This document shows positions 1 through 5,656 of a stretch of 5,656 nt of DNA, in pieces. Both the position numbers and the translations under genes were made by a program. Positions within the stretch are counted from its first letter, which is position 1, and each line of letters opens with the position of its first letter. Location: assembly GCA_030043815.1 (NCBI GenBank), contig JASHWX010000061.1, forward strand, positions 1 to 5,656. The letters are read 5' to 3'. The notes beneath the pieces were generated by a model. It did not search any database and was not told where the DNA came from. It saw only the letters and a list, made by a program, of their open reading frames with translations. The stretch is from Candidatus Rhabdochlamydia sp. GTDB taxonomy: Bacteria; Chlamydiota; Chlamydiia; Chlamydiales; Rhabdochlamydiaceae.

Positions 1-611
1 TCCGAACACGACTCGGCGAGAAAACCGTCGAGGGTCACTTTATTGGCGTCGTAGATCAAGACTAAGTTGTCCAGACCCAAATGGCCTGCGAGCGATGAGG
101 CTTCTGAAGAAACGCCTTCCATGATGCAGCCGTCGCCCGCCAAACAATAGACTTTGTTATTGAACAGGGTAAAATCTTCCGAATTGAACCGCGCTCCGAG
201 CAATTTAAGACCGAGCGCCTGCCCGACCGCATTGCCTACTCCCTGCCCTAAAGGACCCGTGGTCGCTTCAGCGCCTACGGTGACATGATATTCGGGATGG
301 CCTGGTGTCTTCGAATGGAGCTGTCGGAAACGCTTGATCTCGTCCATCGAGAGGCCAAAGCCTGCGAGATGAAGCAGCGAATAGAGGAGCATTGAGCCAT
401 GGCCTGCTGACAAGACAAAACGGTCGCGGTTGAGCCATTTGGGGTTTTTCGGATTGTGACGGAGAAGAACGCCGTATAAAAAGGCCCCAAACTCAGCGCA
501 TCCCATCGGCAATCCAGGATGCCCGGAATTGGCTTTCTGCACGGCTTCCATCGAAAGCTCCCGGATCGTGTTCGCAACTTTGCTAAGTTGTTTTTTTAAT
601 TCTGCGTCCAT
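1..611 (-). CDS. tkt: Transketolase, N-terminal part (3' end beyond window)
   Basis: Transketolase moves two-carbon ketol units between sugar phosphates in the non-oxidative pentose phosphate pathway, using thiamine diphosphate (ThDP) and a divalent metal in the cytoplasm. The window holds the first 203 residues of a family usually around 650-680 residues long; the rest lies beyond position 1. Landmarks seen in the translation: SGHPG at residues 29-33, GHGS with the conserved His at 71, TPGHPE with His105, GPLGQG at 119-124, and the ThDP/metal motif starting GDG at 159-161 and reaching the conserved Asn at 190 (YDAN). The ATG at 611 was chosen because AAGGAG lies 10 nt upstream and the protein start MDAELKKQLS fits the family. 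The gene is separated by 67 nt from the immunity-like gene upstream and has its own possible promoter, so it is probably transcribed independently. No frameshift is seen in this part. Confidence 0.96.
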   Translation of the reverse strand, partial: MDAELKKQLSKVANTIRELSMEAVQKANSGHPGLPMGCAEFGAFLYGVLLRHNPKNPKWLNRDRFVLSAGHGSMLLYSLLHLAGFGLSMDEIKRFRQLHSKTPGHPEYHVTVGAEATTGPLGQGVGNAVGQALGLKLLGARFNSEDFTLFNNKVYCLAGDGCIMEGVSSEASSLAGHLGLDNLVLIYDANKVTLDGFLAESCS

Positions 612-621
612 GAGTAAAAAG

Positions 622-627
622 CTCCTT
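622..627 (-). promoter_or_regulatory. Shine-Dalgarno of transketolase gene
   Basis: On the minus strand the sequence AAGGAG sits 10 nt before the ATG at 611. It is a strong ribosome binding site that fixes the transketolase start. Confidence 0.8.
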
Positions 628-646
628 TTTCATTTTGAAAAAGAAA

Positions 647-675
647 ATCATACAGATCAGAGACAATATTGAGAA
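647..675 (-). promoter_or_regulatory. Possible sigma70-type promoter for transketolase
   Basis: On the minus strand TTCTCA (675-670) is followed after 17 nt by TATGAT (652-647), which matches the -10 consensus at five of six positions. Initiation about 7 nt downstream would leave a leader of roughly 28 nt before the transketolase ATG. A better -35 hexamer, TTGACC (682-677), is 24 nt from this -10, which is too far. The call rests on consensus matching in AT-rich DNA and is tentative. Confidence 0.35.
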
Positions 676-678
676 AGG

Positions 679-1413
679 TCAATTTTTTGGTTCTTTGAAA
701 GCGTTCGACACCTCTCGAGAAAGAGATTGAATGTAATGCCATTCAGGATCTTCGAGCACTTTACGAAGATCTTCTTCACCTTTCATTTTTTCCCAATAAG
801 GCTTCAACGTATCGTATAACCTGACAAGATAGCGTTGCTGTTCTTCAGTAATTTCATAATCTCTAAAATGAGTAATGATTTCTTGAGTCTTATAAGCGTA
901 TGAATTGAAAAATTTTTCCATCCATTCACGAAAAGGATTTTTACCTGGGTTTCTCTCTTTAATCCAAATTCTCTCTTGCAATTTCGTAGATTCAAAGTTA
1001 GAAATTAAATGGAGAAGTGCTTCTTTGGGTATTTTTTTTGACGGATCGAGATATTTCTGGATGCCAAGTGCTTCTATACATTCTTTTGCAAGCATACGGA
1101 TTTTAATCCATTCAGGATCTTTCACAATAAGATTTGGTTCCTCATAGCATCCATGTTTATCAATATAAGCATTGAGAGCATTGCGAAGTTGATCTAATTT
1201 TCTAATCTGTTGTGCAGAAAGACCAAACTTCTCAGCGTATTGCTCTATGAAATATTCAAAGTGGAAATCTTCATACAAACAACAAATGGTTCCTGCAAAA
1301 CGGCAGTAGTCATGAATCTCTCCTTTAACCCATCCTTTTTCTTGAAATTCAGCACTAGCTATTTCTTTTAAACAACTTATGATTTCTTCAAGCCATCTTT
1401 TTTTAGGAAACAT
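679..1413 (-). CDS. Putative immunity protein with tandem internal duplication
   Basis: I do not recognise this 244-residue protein as a named family. It has no signal peptide or hydrophobic membrane segment and looks soluble, mostly alpha-helical and rich in charged and aromatic residues. It consists of two related units offset by about 122-123 residues: FQEKGW (23-28) matches LQERIW (145-150), the LxxLxxxLxxYxxK pattern near 73-86 recurs near 196-209, and KDPEW (98-102) recurs as EDPEW (221-225). The start at 1413 lies 4 nt after the stop of the toxin-like gene, so translation is probably coupled; no strong Shine-Dalgarno is visible. Upstream in-frame Met codons, up to 1512, lie inside the toxin-like gene and also lack a clear ribosome binding site. 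Position directly behind a gene with a toxin-like C-terminus is the classic arrangement of an immunity gene. That role is inferred from context only; another accessory protein is possible. AT-rich compared with the flanking housekeeping genes. Confidence 0.75.
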   Translation of the reverse strand: MFPKKRWLEEIISCLKEIASAEFQEKGWVKGEIHDYCRFAGTICCLYEDFHFEYFIEQYAEKFGLSAQQIRKLDQLRNALNAYIDKHGCYEEPNLIVKDPEWIKIRMLAKECIEALGIQKYLDPSKKIPKEALLHLISNFESTKLQERIWIKERNPGKNPFREWMEKFFNSYAYKTQEIITHFRDYEITEEQQRYLVRLYDTLKPYWEKMKGEEDLRKVLEDPEWHYIQSLSREVSNAFKEPKN

Positions 1414-1417
1414 CGAA

Positions 1418-3310
1418 TTACTCGGGTTTATAATTCCAGGATCGGAAAACAAATTCATCTGGAGAAATATGCGCTTCAGGTGACTCTCTAAGCACCTTTT
1501 CTCCTTTCGCATTTAAAAAATGTCCATTTCTCACTTGTGTAATATAAGGCTGTTGTTGCTTGGGATTTGGACTATGAGGTTTTCCCGGCATCAACCTATC
1601 GTAATTGTAAGTAGGTTTCACTGGATCCTGGTAGATCAATCCACATCCTTTCTCAGAAAACCGTGTTAGGCAATTCTCAGGTATTCCCTCAGGTCTTTTA
1701 CAAACGCGATACCCCATGGTTTCGAGTGTTTCTCGAATTTTTTGTTCGGGATGAGAAGATCGCCCAAACGTTTTTTGAATGTGGGCTTGGTCTTTATTAA
1801 ATTTCTCTATTTTTTTGTATTTTGTTTTAAGATATGTCAAATTAGCTTGATCTAGCTGTGCCAACTCAAAAGTCAGTAAATGATTTGCTCTTGTGAGATT
1901 GCGAGTAGCCACGATGAGTTTTACTGAACCTGCACTTGCAAAAACATTTGTCCCATATTTTCCAATCAAGTATCCGGTAAGCTCTCCTCTTTCATGCTGA
2001 GAGAGTTCATCCCAGTTAGTAACGAGTTCTTTTAATTCAGATACCATTTGATCTGCCACTAGATAAATTCCCGCTGCAGCAACGCATGAAAGAGAGGCGG
2101 TTACGAATTTCACTGATGGGATAGGAACATTAGATAATGTTGTCCAAAGCCCAAACCCCATCATTGGGGCCCATGCCGGCAGTGTATCACCTAATTCATC
2201 TTGTAATCCTTTTTTAATTCCATCAACAAGTCCAGAAGCATAATCGATAGAAAAAAAAGCACTTTTATCTTCAGTATTCTTTACTTCAGATTTAAGGTAA
2301 TCAGAAAGAGCAAGATCAAATTCTCCTGTTTCAAAATAAGCAATCGCTCTCTCAAAATAAGCTTCTTTATTTTGAGGATTTTTCCTGACTAATTCTGTTA
2401 AAGTCAAAACTGCATCTGCGTACAGGCCTGCTTCTAATTCTGTTTGCCCTTTGAGTAAAAGGGCGCTTTCTTGAAGATTTTCAAGGTCTTCATCTTTTAG
2501 TTTTTGTAATGCTGCATCAATCTGATCCAACGCTTCAATGTCATGGCCTTCTAAATAATAGAAAAGCCCTCGATTAAAATGGGCCAGAGGGTTTTTGTGT
2601 TTCAAGATGCATAATTCCAGAGAAGTAGCACATTCTGCATAAGCTTCAGCCTCTTTTTGATCAAGGAAATGAATATCTTCATTGAAGGAAAATTGTAATC
2701 GTTGTTTTCTTTCTAACAATTTATCTTTGCTTATAAGTCTATCAGTTATTACAACCCTCTCATATACAGGGATTTTATTGGCAAGGTCCTGTATTCTCTC
2801 TCTAAGAAATTGTTCACTTGTTTGATAATTTAGCATGATATCATCTCTCAATAAACGGAAAGCTTGAGCAAGAACTCCATAGTTTTCTTGAAATATAAAG
2901 AGGTTCTTTTCATCTCTATTTGGATGATCATACCATCGTACATGTCTTCCAATCCTGATTGGAATTCTGATGTTATCAAATGAAAATATCGAATAACTAT
3001 CCTTCTCTTTGACTATTTTATCTTTGTTCAAATAACAATATTTAATAGGATCCCAAAGGATTACACCATCATAAAGATAATGATCATCATGACCCAACCT
3101 TGATGCTATCGGAGGATAATATTCACTTGCGACTCTTGGAAAGTGAAATCCACATTCAAGATGAAAAACCACATGACGAATTGACGAATCCAATAAAAAT
3201 ACTGCCCTAGCAAAATGAGGATCGCCTTGTACAGTCCCACAATAACAGTCTTTTGCAAACACAGAAGAAAAAACGGAAAGAAAAACAGCTAATATTCCTA
3301 TTTTTTTCAT
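1418..3310 (-). CDS. Secreted TPR-containing protein with polymorphic-toxin-like C-terminus
   Basis: A predicted exported protein of 630 residues. Seen in order: a Sec-type signal peptide at 1-19 (MKK, hydrophobic core, cleavage likely after VFA); an unrecognised Cys/His-containing N-terminal domain, about 20-230; three TPR-like helical repeats, about 240-341 (for example HFNRGLFYYLEGHDIEAL and AYFERAIAYFETGEFDLAL); a segment with a hydrophobic helix at about 399-422; a linker TGYLIGKYGTNVFASAGSVK near 443-462; and a C-terminal module at about 518-630 carrying RLMPG, PHSPNP, QQQPY and SPEAHI. From memory, the linker resembles polymorphic-toxin-like proteins of environmental Chlamydiae, and the tail resembles nuclease-type tips of Rhs/CdiA-like toxins. 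Toxin activity is therefore inferred, not shown. The ATG at 3310 was preferred over an upstream in-frame TTG because GGAG lies 8 nt before it and the signal peptide then begins at residue 1. The downstream gene follows after 4 nt, suggesting a toxin-immunity operon. Target (amoebal host or rival bacteria) is unknown. Confidence 0.85.
   Translation of the reverse strand: MKKIGILAVFLSVFSSVFAKDCYCGTVQGDPHFARAVFLLDSSIRHVVFHLECGFHFPRVASEYYPPIASRLGHDDHYLYDGVILWDPIKYCYLNKDKIVKEKDSYSIFSFDNIRIPIRIGRHVRWYDHPNRDEKNLFIFQENYGVLAQAFRLLRDDIMLNYQTSEQFLRERIQDLANKIPVYERVVITDRLISKDKLLERKQRLQFSFNEDIHFLDQKEAEAYAECATSLELCILKHKNPLAHFNRGLFYYLEGHDIEALDQIDAALQKLKDEDLENLQESALLLKGQTELEAGLYADAVLTLTELVRKNPQNKEAYFERAIAYFETGEFDLALSDYLKSEVKNTEDKSAFFSIDYASGLVDGIKKGLQDELGDTLPAWAPMMGFGLWTTLSNVPIPSVKFVTASLSCVAAAGIYLVADQMVSELKELVTNWDELSQHERGELTGYLIGKYGTNVFASAGSVKLIVATRNLTRANHLLTFELAQLDQANLTYLKTKYKKIEKFNKDQAHIQKTFGRSSHPEQKIRETLETMGYRVCKRPEGIPENCLTRFSEKGCGLIYQDPVKPTYNYDRLMPGKPHSPNPKQQQPYITQVRNGHFLNAKGEKVLRESPEAHISPDEFVFRSWNYKPE
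1421..1759 (-). other. Putative C-terminal toxin module of the TPR protein
   Basis: Residues about 518-630 of the 630-residue protein. After the linker the sequence becomes polar and carries a compact set of motifs: HPEQKIRETLETMGY, GLIYQDP, YDRLMPGKPHSPNP, QQQPY, NGHFL followed by AKGEKV, and SPEAHISPDEFVF. From memory this pattern (R-x-MPG-x-P-x-SP, then QQ-x-PY, then SPEAHI near the end) recurs at the tips of Rhs, CdiA and related polymorphic toxins, where such tips are often RNases or DNases. I cannot assign a numbered toxin family or name the catalytic residues; His614 in SPEAHI and Arg572 before MPG are natural candidates. The domain boundary is approximate. Confidence 0.5.
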
Positions 3311-3318
3311 AAAAATTT

Positions 3319-3322
3319 CTCC
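3319..3322 (-). promoter_or_regulatory. Shine-Dalgarno of the toxin-like gene
   Basis: GGAG on the minus strand, 8 nt before the ATG at 3310. It decides this start over the in-frame TTG at 3337, which would put nine extra residues in front of a well-formed signal peptide. Confidence 0.6.
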
Positions 3323-3396
3323 ATCTACAAACTTCAAATCTGTGATGAAGAATCTTATTACTGATCTGTTTTTTTTGGAAATGAGAAAAATTTATT

Positions 3397-5265
3397 TCAT
3401 TGTTTGTTTCTATCTACCGTGGGTGAATTTCTGTTAAAAGCCTTCAGATAAAAGGCGAGCTCTTCGTTCAGAGAGTTGATGATGTTCTCTGCTTTGCGAA
3501 AGCCATGCCCTTCCCCCTCGTACATGATCAATTTCGTGGGGATGCCCCTTTTCTTGAGGGCATCGTACATGATCTCCGATTGATCGGGCGGCACGATCTT
3601 GTCTTCGAGCCCTTGGAAGAAGATGACTGGGGCTTGAATGCGATCAATTTTTGTGAGCGGGGAGCGCTCTTTGTACAATCCTTGGCAATCGGGCAGCGGG
3701 CCGATCAATTTGTCGAGATACCGCGCTTCGAATTTATGGGTCTCATTGAAAAAGATGGTGAGGTCGCAAATTCCAAAGTAACTTGCGCCGACAGTGAATA
3801 CATTCCCATGGGTCAAGCATGCGAGCACGGTGTACCCGCCTGCGCTTCCGCCGGTGATGGCAATTCTCTTTGGATCGGCTAGGCCCTTTGAAATGAGGTA
3901 GCGGGCGCCCTCTTCGCAATCATCGACGTCGACAATTCCCCAGGCCTTTGTCAACAGCTCGCGATAGGCCCTGCCGTATCCCGTGCTGCCTCCATAGTTG
4001 ACATCCAATACGGCAAAGCCGCGGCTCGTCCAGAACTGGATGCGGGGATCAAATACCGATGTCACATTGGAAGTGGGGCCGCCATGCACTTTGACAATCA
4101 AGGGAGGAAGCGTGCCTTTGAGGCCTTGATAATCTTTATTTGCTGGGGGATAATAAAACCCGTGTGCGGCGCGTCCGCCTTTGCTAGGAAAAGAAATGGG
4201 CTGGCCGATGCTGAAATACTCTTTGTGGAGATTAAATTTTATGTTAGAGGCAAGGATTTTTTCCTGGTGCGTCTTGAGATCGAGTTTAACGAGTTCGGAC
4301 ATTGACTGTGCAGAGCCTTTCATAAACGCAGCAGTCTGTCCCTCTGATCGCAGTTGCGTGAAGAAAGTGCCTTGAATGGGCAATGCCTTCAATTGCTCGG
4401 CCTTGGGATCGAGAAGGGCGAGCGTCCAGATCCCGTTTCTACAGTAAGTGCACAGGATTTGATTGCCGGCAAAGCTATAGGTCGATCTTCCAAAGACCCA
4501 TTGGGGAAGGCCGAATTCCGCCTCGAGAGGATAAATGCTGTCATTGCCGCAGTAAAGATTCCACCACCCATTTTTGTCTGAAACGTAATAGAGGGCCCCG
4601 TCAGGGCCCCACTGGGGCTGAAAGATCGATTCTTCCTTACCGCCGGCAATGCGGTGTGCAGCCTCTAACCCCGACGCGTTGATGCCGGCAGCCCAAAGCT
4701 CGGTCCCATCCCAGGGCATGTTGGGCAAGTTCCATTGAAGCCAAGCGAGCTTCGATCCGTCAGACGAGGGAGTCGGAGATGAGTAAAAATCAAAGCCCGA
4801 CGCGAGGACGCTGCATTCTCCTGTATCTAGGTCGATCAGCGCTAAAAAATTATCCACATTCGCGCCGTTGTGCTTCTCGGCGACTGCAGCAAGTCCATGG
4901 GGAGTATAACAGAGGTCCGCAAAGCGCACGCCTTCCTTGGTCAGCGGCCTGACAGAGGCGCCCTGTTGGACATAAATGCGCTGGTCCTTATCGTTGACAA
5001 AATAAATCGCGCCATCATGGACGGTGAACGATTTTCCCCCATATTCGTGAACGCGCGTCCTGACGCTGTACCCCGGCGGCGTGACGTCCCCTTTTTTTTC
5101 GGAGACAACGAGCGTCCTGCCTTGTTCGATCGGCCGCATCTCTTCCCAATAAACGATGCCTCGATCAATCACGACAGCCCCAAAGGCTTTTGTCGTCTGG
5201 CTCACGAGTTCGGCTGAAATGGGCGACGGCCAAGTTCCATATGGCATCTCTGCTTTTTCGATCAT
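3397..5265 (-). CDS. S9-family serine peptidase (prolyl oligopeptidase/acylaminoacyl-peptidase type)
   Basis: A 622-residue cytoplasmic peptidase of the prolyl oligopeptidase superfamily (MEROPS S9, COG1506-like), whose members cleave short peptides or release N-terminal dipeptides or acyl-amino acids. The exact specificity cannot be read from sequence. The N-terminal ~350 residues form the beta-propeller that gates the active site (repeated strands such as PTPSSDGSKLAWLQW and PQWGPDGALYYVSD). The C-terminal ~260 residues form the alpha/beta-hydrolase domain. The catalytic triad is visible: Ser474 in GGSAGGY, Asp555 in GLEDKIVPP and His587 in GEGHGF; the oxyanion region is KVHGGPTS near 392-399. 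No signal peptide is seen. The ATG at 5265 was chosen because a perfect AAGGAGG lies 5 nt upstream and MIEKAEMPYGTWPSP fits the family start. The open frame runs 62 codons further to a TTG at 5451, but that part is the adjacent palindrome and should not be annotated as protein. Length and motifs suggest an intact enzyme. The toxin-like gene starts 86 nt downstream. Confidence 0.93.
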   Translation of the reverse strand: MIEKAEMPYGTWPSPISAELVSQTTKAFGAVVIDRGIVYWEEMRPIEQGRTLVVSEKKGDVTPPGYSVRTRVHEYGGKSFTVHDGAIYFVNDKDQRIYVQQGASVRPLTKEGVRFADLCYTPHGLAAVAEKHNGANVDNFLALIDLDTGECSVLASGFDFYSSPTPSSDGSKLAWLQWNLPNMPWDGTELWAAGINASGLEAAHRIAGGKEESIFQPQWGPDGALYYVSDKNGWWNLYCGNDSIYPLEAEFGLPQWVFGRSTYSFAGNQILCTYCRNGIWTLALLDPKAEQLKALPIQGTFFTQLRSEGQTAAFMKGSAQSMSELVKLDLKTHQEKILASNIKFNLHKEYFSIGQPISFPSKGGRAAHGFYYPPANKDYQGLKGTLPPLIVKVHGGPTSNVTSVFDPRIQFWTSRGFAVLDVNYGGSTGYGRAYRELLTKAWGIVDVDDCEEGARYLISKGLADPKRIAITGGSAGGYTVLACLTHGNVFTVGASYFGICDLTIFFNETHKFEARYLDKLIGPLPDCQGLYKERSPLTKIDRIQAPVIFFQGLEDKIVPPDQSEIMYDALKKRGIPTKLIMYEGEGHGFRKAENIINSLNEELAFYLKAFNRNSPTVDRNKQ

Positions 5266-5270
5266 TGCAT

Positions 5271-5277
5271 CCTCCTT
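5271..5277 (-). promoter_or_regulatory. Perfect Shine-Dalgarno of the S9 peptidase gene
   Basis: AAGGAGG on the minus strand, 5 nt before the ATG at 5265. It lies immediately beside the foot of the 162-bp palindrome, so a folded leader RNA would place the hairpin base within a few nucleotides of the ribosome binding site. It is the main reason for rejecting the longer start. Confidence 0.85.
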
Positions 5278-5279
5278 AA

Positions 5280-5441
5280 TACCCCACTCGCTCAAAAAGT
5301 TGGATTTCGACCGCGCCAAAATCCTGCGGTTGAACGATCGTAAAGCTAGCTGTATTGAGTTAATACAGCGCGCTTTACGATCGTTTAACCCCAGGAGCTT
5401 TCGCGCAGGTCCAAATTCCAACTTTTTGAGCGAGTGGGGTA
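5280..5441. repeat. 162-bp palindromic element (MITE-like)
   Basis: The two halves are inverted copies of each other. The outer 25 bp (5280-5304 and 5417-5441) are perfect inverted repeats starting TACCCCACTCGCTC. After a diverged stretch with three single-base gaps, the inner arms pair again: 14 perfect bp (5333-5346 with 5372-5385) and 8 bp (5349-5356 with 5362-5369) around a 5-base loop GAGTT at 5357-5361. The trinucleotide TAA flanks the element directly on both sides (5277-5279 and 5442-5444), as a target-site duplication would. No transposase is encoded. Single-stranded DNA or RNA of either strand could fold into one long hairpin. No T-run follows either end, so it does not look like an ordinary terminator. 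Most likely a non-autonomous mobile or dispersed repeat. Confidence 0.9.
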
Positions 5442-5522
5442 TAAGCAGCAAAAGACATCAAATGTGGATTACATTGAAACTTCCTCAGGAATCCGATGGG
5501 AGCTCACTTATCCTGATAACCA

Positions 5523-5656
5523 TCATACGGCTAAAATTTCTCTGAGTTTTTTTTGAACTTGACCGGCATCTTCTTTTGAAAGGGTTCCGATTCGATTCAG
5601 TATTAATCGATGATCAAGTGTAAAAAGCTTAAAACGAATGAGAGAAGGAACAGGAA
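5523..5656 (-). CDS. MazF/PemK-family toxin, C-terminal fragment (5' end beyond window)
   Basis: The frame entering from the window edge encodes 43 residues and a TGA stop. It contains PSLIRFKLFTLDHRLI, then NRIGTLSKEDAGQVQKKL and the end REILAV. This matches, from family knowledge, the C-terminus of MazF/PemK toxins: a PSxIRxxxLxTLDxxLI strand, RxGxLSxED, and an amphipathic helix ending ILxx. These are ribosome-independent mRNA interferases of type II toxin-antitoxin systems, normally encoded just downstream of a small antitoxin gene. The antitoxin would lie beyond position 5656 and is not visible, so whether the pair is intact cannot be judged. The gene runs in the same direction as the peptidase gene, 257 nt upstream of it, with the palindrome in between. 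Confidence 0.75.
   Translation of the reverse strand, partial: PVPSLIRFKLFTLDHRLILNRIGTLSKEDAGQVQKKLREILAV

Noticed and set aside
275..577. Minus-strand 100-codon open frame inside the transketolase region
   Set aside because: It is another frame of the same DNA; the overlapping frame shows clear transketolase motifs over its full length.
1414..1512. Longer start (ATG at 1512) for the immunity-like gene
   Set aside because: It would overlap the toxin-like gene by 95 nt without a Shine-Dalgarno upstream, and the internal repeat unit begins only after the Met at 1413.
3311..3396. Promoter TTTCCA - 18 nt - TAAGAT before the toxin-like gene
   Set aside because: The gap is AT-rich and the hexamers match consensus poorly; a promoter is likely here but cannot be placed with confidence. 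No terminator hairpin for the peptidase gene was seen either.
3505..5217. Several plus-strand open frames of 64-125 codons opposite the peptidase gene
   Set aside because: They are antisense shadows of a well-supported GC-rich coding region, with low-complexity or arbitrary composition and no ribosome binding sites.
5280..5441. Palindrome as a rho-independent terminator
   Set aside because: The stem is far longer than a terminator and neither end is followed by a run of T on the transcribed strand.
5266..5451. 62-residue N-terminal extension of the peptidase from a TTG at 5451
   Set aside because: It is the translation of the palindrome, starts with TTG without a ribosome binding site, and a perfect AAGGAGG precedes the ATG at 5265, where family similarity begins.
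5156..5545. Plus-strand open frame of 129 codons across the palindrome
   Set aside because: Its first third is antisense to the peptidase gene, its middle is the mirror image of the palindrome frame, and its end overlaps the mazF-type gene. No ribosome binding site. Treated as a by-product of the repeat.

Overview
The window reads as part of a chromosome from a chlamydia-related (Parachlamydia/Waddlia-like) intracellular bacterium. This rests mainly on one segment of the large secreted protein (TGYLIGKYGTNVFASAGSVK). It strongly resembles, from memory, a segment that recurs in polymorphic-toxin-like proteins of amoeba-associated Chlamydiae. The attribution is an inference and needs a database search.

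All five protein-coding genes lie on the minus strand, so transcription runs from high to low coordinates. In that order they are: (1) the C-terminal 43 residues of a MazF/PemK-family toxin, cut by the window edge (5523-5656); (2) a 162-bp nearly perfect palindrome with 25-bp perfect terminal inverted repeats (5280-5441); (3) a complete cytoplasmic S9-family (prolyl oligopeptidase/acylaminoacyl-peptidase-like) serine peptidase (3397-5265); (4) a signal-peptide-bearing protein with TPR-like repeats, a linker and a C-terminal module that looks like a polymorphic-toxin nuclease tip (1418-3310); (5) a 244-residue unrecognised protein starting 4 nt after the previous stop, probably the cognate immunity protein and built from two tandem copies of a ~120-residue unit (679-1413); (6) the N-terminal 203 residues of transketolase, cut by the window edge (1-611).

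The peptidase and transketolase genes are GC-richer housekeeping-type genes. The toxin/immunity pair between them is visibly AT-richer, which suggests a horizontally acquired cassette. Its two flanking intergenic gaps carry a 9-bp inverted repeat (652-660 and 3361-3369).

The main points of interest are the putative toxin-immunity pair with its duplicated immunity protein, and the palindrome. The palindrome abuts the Shine-Dalgarno of the peptidase gene, is flanked by TAA direct repeats, and encodes nearly the same 55-residue peptide on both strands. No rRNA, tRNA, CRISPR array or recognisable transposase gene was seen, and no gene-free stretch exceeds 300 bases.
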